From positions 1 through 5,522 of the forward strand of contig JABMPO010000007.1 in the NCBI GenBank assembly GCA_013203015.1: a stretch of 5,522 nt of DNA. The letters run 5' to 3'. How positions within the stretch are numbered: position 1 is the first letter of the stretch; every line of letters begins with the position of its first letter. Under the pieces are notes generated by a model, which worked only from the letters and a program-made list of their open reading frames with translations, had not been told where the DNA came from and made no database searches. A program made the translations under genes and the position numbers. Positions 4,996 to 5,522 of this stretch are shown here, in pieces. The DNA comes from Fidelibacterota bacterium (GTDB lineage: Bacteria; Fidelibacterota; Marinisomatia; Marinisomatales; TCS56).

Positions 4996-5522
4996 ATGAA
5001 GAAAATACTGCTGAATGAGCAGGAAATGCCGCGAAGCTGGTACAATATTACTGCTGATATTCCAACTTCGGTACTACCGCCATTGCACCCCGGTACGCTT
5101 GAACCAATTGGGCCGGATGACCTGGCACCACTTTTTCCGATGGAATTGATCATGCAAGAAGTCAGCACAGAACGTTACATTCCCATCCCGGACCCGGTCC
5201 TGGATATTTTAAGTGTCTGGCGGCCAACACCATTGGTGCGGGCTAATAATTTTGAACAATTGCTGGGAACGAAGTCAAAGATATTTTTTAAGAATGAATC
5301 TGTCAGTCCCGCCGGTAGCCATAAACCGAACACGGCCGTGCCCCAGGCCTATTACAATGCCCTGGAAGGCACCAAAACACTTTCGACTGAAACCGGGGCT
5401 GGTCAATGGGGCAGCGCACTGAGTCTGGCCTGCAATTATTTCGATCTGAAATGCCTGGTATACATGGTTCGAGTCAGTTATGATACTAAACCCTTCCGCA
5501 AATCAATGATCGAGACCTGGGG
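4996..5522 (+). CDS. trpB2: TrpB2-type tryptophan synthase beta chain (5' part, runs off the window)
   Basis: The first 175 residues of a pyridoxal-phosphate enzyme that joins indole and an activated serine to make tryptophan. The N-terminal extension (about 1-75: SWYNI, LPPLHPGTLEPIGPDDLAPL, FPMELI-QEVSTER-IPIP) is characteristic of the TrpB2 / TrpB-like subfamily and absent from ordinary TrpB1. Lys110 in SPAGSHKPNTA is the expected PLP Schiff-base lysine. Glu132 in TETGAGQWG is the expected catalytic Glu; TrpB1 has His where Trp138 is here. YMVRVSYDTKPFRKSMIETWG is also subfamily-typical. Full-length members have roughly 430-460 residues, so more than half is missing. TrpB2 enzymes generally do not form the TrpA complex, and studied examples prefer O-phospho-L-serine. 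It is second in an operon behind a Trp attenuator and a putative serine kinase, which fits that substrate. The family is secure; substrate choice in this organism is inferred. Confidence 0.93.
   Translation, partial: MKKILLNEQEMPRSWYNITADIPTSVLPPLHPGTLEPIGPDDLAPLFPMELIMQEVSTERYIPIPDPVLDILSVWRPTPLVRANNFEQLLGTKSKIFFKNESVSPAGSHKPNTAVPQAYYNALEGTKTLSTETGAGQWGSALSLACNYFDLKCLVYMVRVSYDTKPFRKSMIETW

Noticed and set aside
5213..5422. A plus-strand open frame of 69 codons inside trpB2.
   Set aside because: It is in a different frame from the clear TrpB2 reading, which carries the PLP lysine and ETGAGQWG motifs across the same bases.

Overview
The window looks like chromosomal DNA of a Gram-negative bacterium that makes menaquinone. 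A TonB-type C-terminal domain implies an outer membrane, and a Wolinella-type fumarate reductase / succinate:menaquinone oxidoreductase operon sits beside it. Most genes have clear AAGGAG ribosome binding sites, which argues against a typical Bacteroidales or Flavobacteriales genome. An anaerobic or facultative lineage of the FCB or delta/epsilon type would fit, but the sequence does not fix the phylum.

Layout. (1) 2-133, + strand: the tail of a TonB/energy-transducing protein, converging on the next operon across a bidirectional terminator at about 183-214. (2) 236-3693, - strand: a compact frdCAB operon encoding a di-heme cytochrome b anchor (FrdC), a covalent-FAD flavoprotein (FrdA) and a three-cluster iron-sulfur subunit (FrdB). 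frdC and frdA overlap by 4 bases; frdA and frdB are 3 bases apart. (3) 3694-4125: a 432-base divergent intergenic region. Its + strand holds candidate promoters, an 8+8 inverted repeat, a previously uncalled 30-codon leader peptide with three consecutive Trp codons (3959-4051), and mutually exclusive RNA hairpins ending in a strong intrinsic terminator (4084-4112). This is the architecture of a ribosome-mediated tryptophan attenuator. (4) 4126-4953, + strand: a ParB/SbnI/SerK-like protein, possibly a free-serine kinase. (5) 4996 to the window end, + strand: the N-terminal 175 residues of a TrpB2-type tryptophan synthase beta chain.

How the genes may work together. FrdCAB forms one membrane complex that couples succinate/fumarate interconversion to the menaquinone pool. 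The + strand side reads as a tryptophan-regulated operon. When charged tRNA-Trp is scarce, a ribosome stalled on the WWW codons would favour the antiterminator and allow transcription of the kinase-like gene and trpB2. Characterised TrpB2 enzymes use O-phospho-L-serine, and SbnI/SerK proteins make O-phospho-L-serine from free serine. The most interesting hypothesis is therefore a two-gene phosphoserine-dependent tryptophan synthase module under Trp attenuation. The leader, the hairpins and the gene order are read directly from the sequence; the kinase activity and the metabolic coupling are inference.
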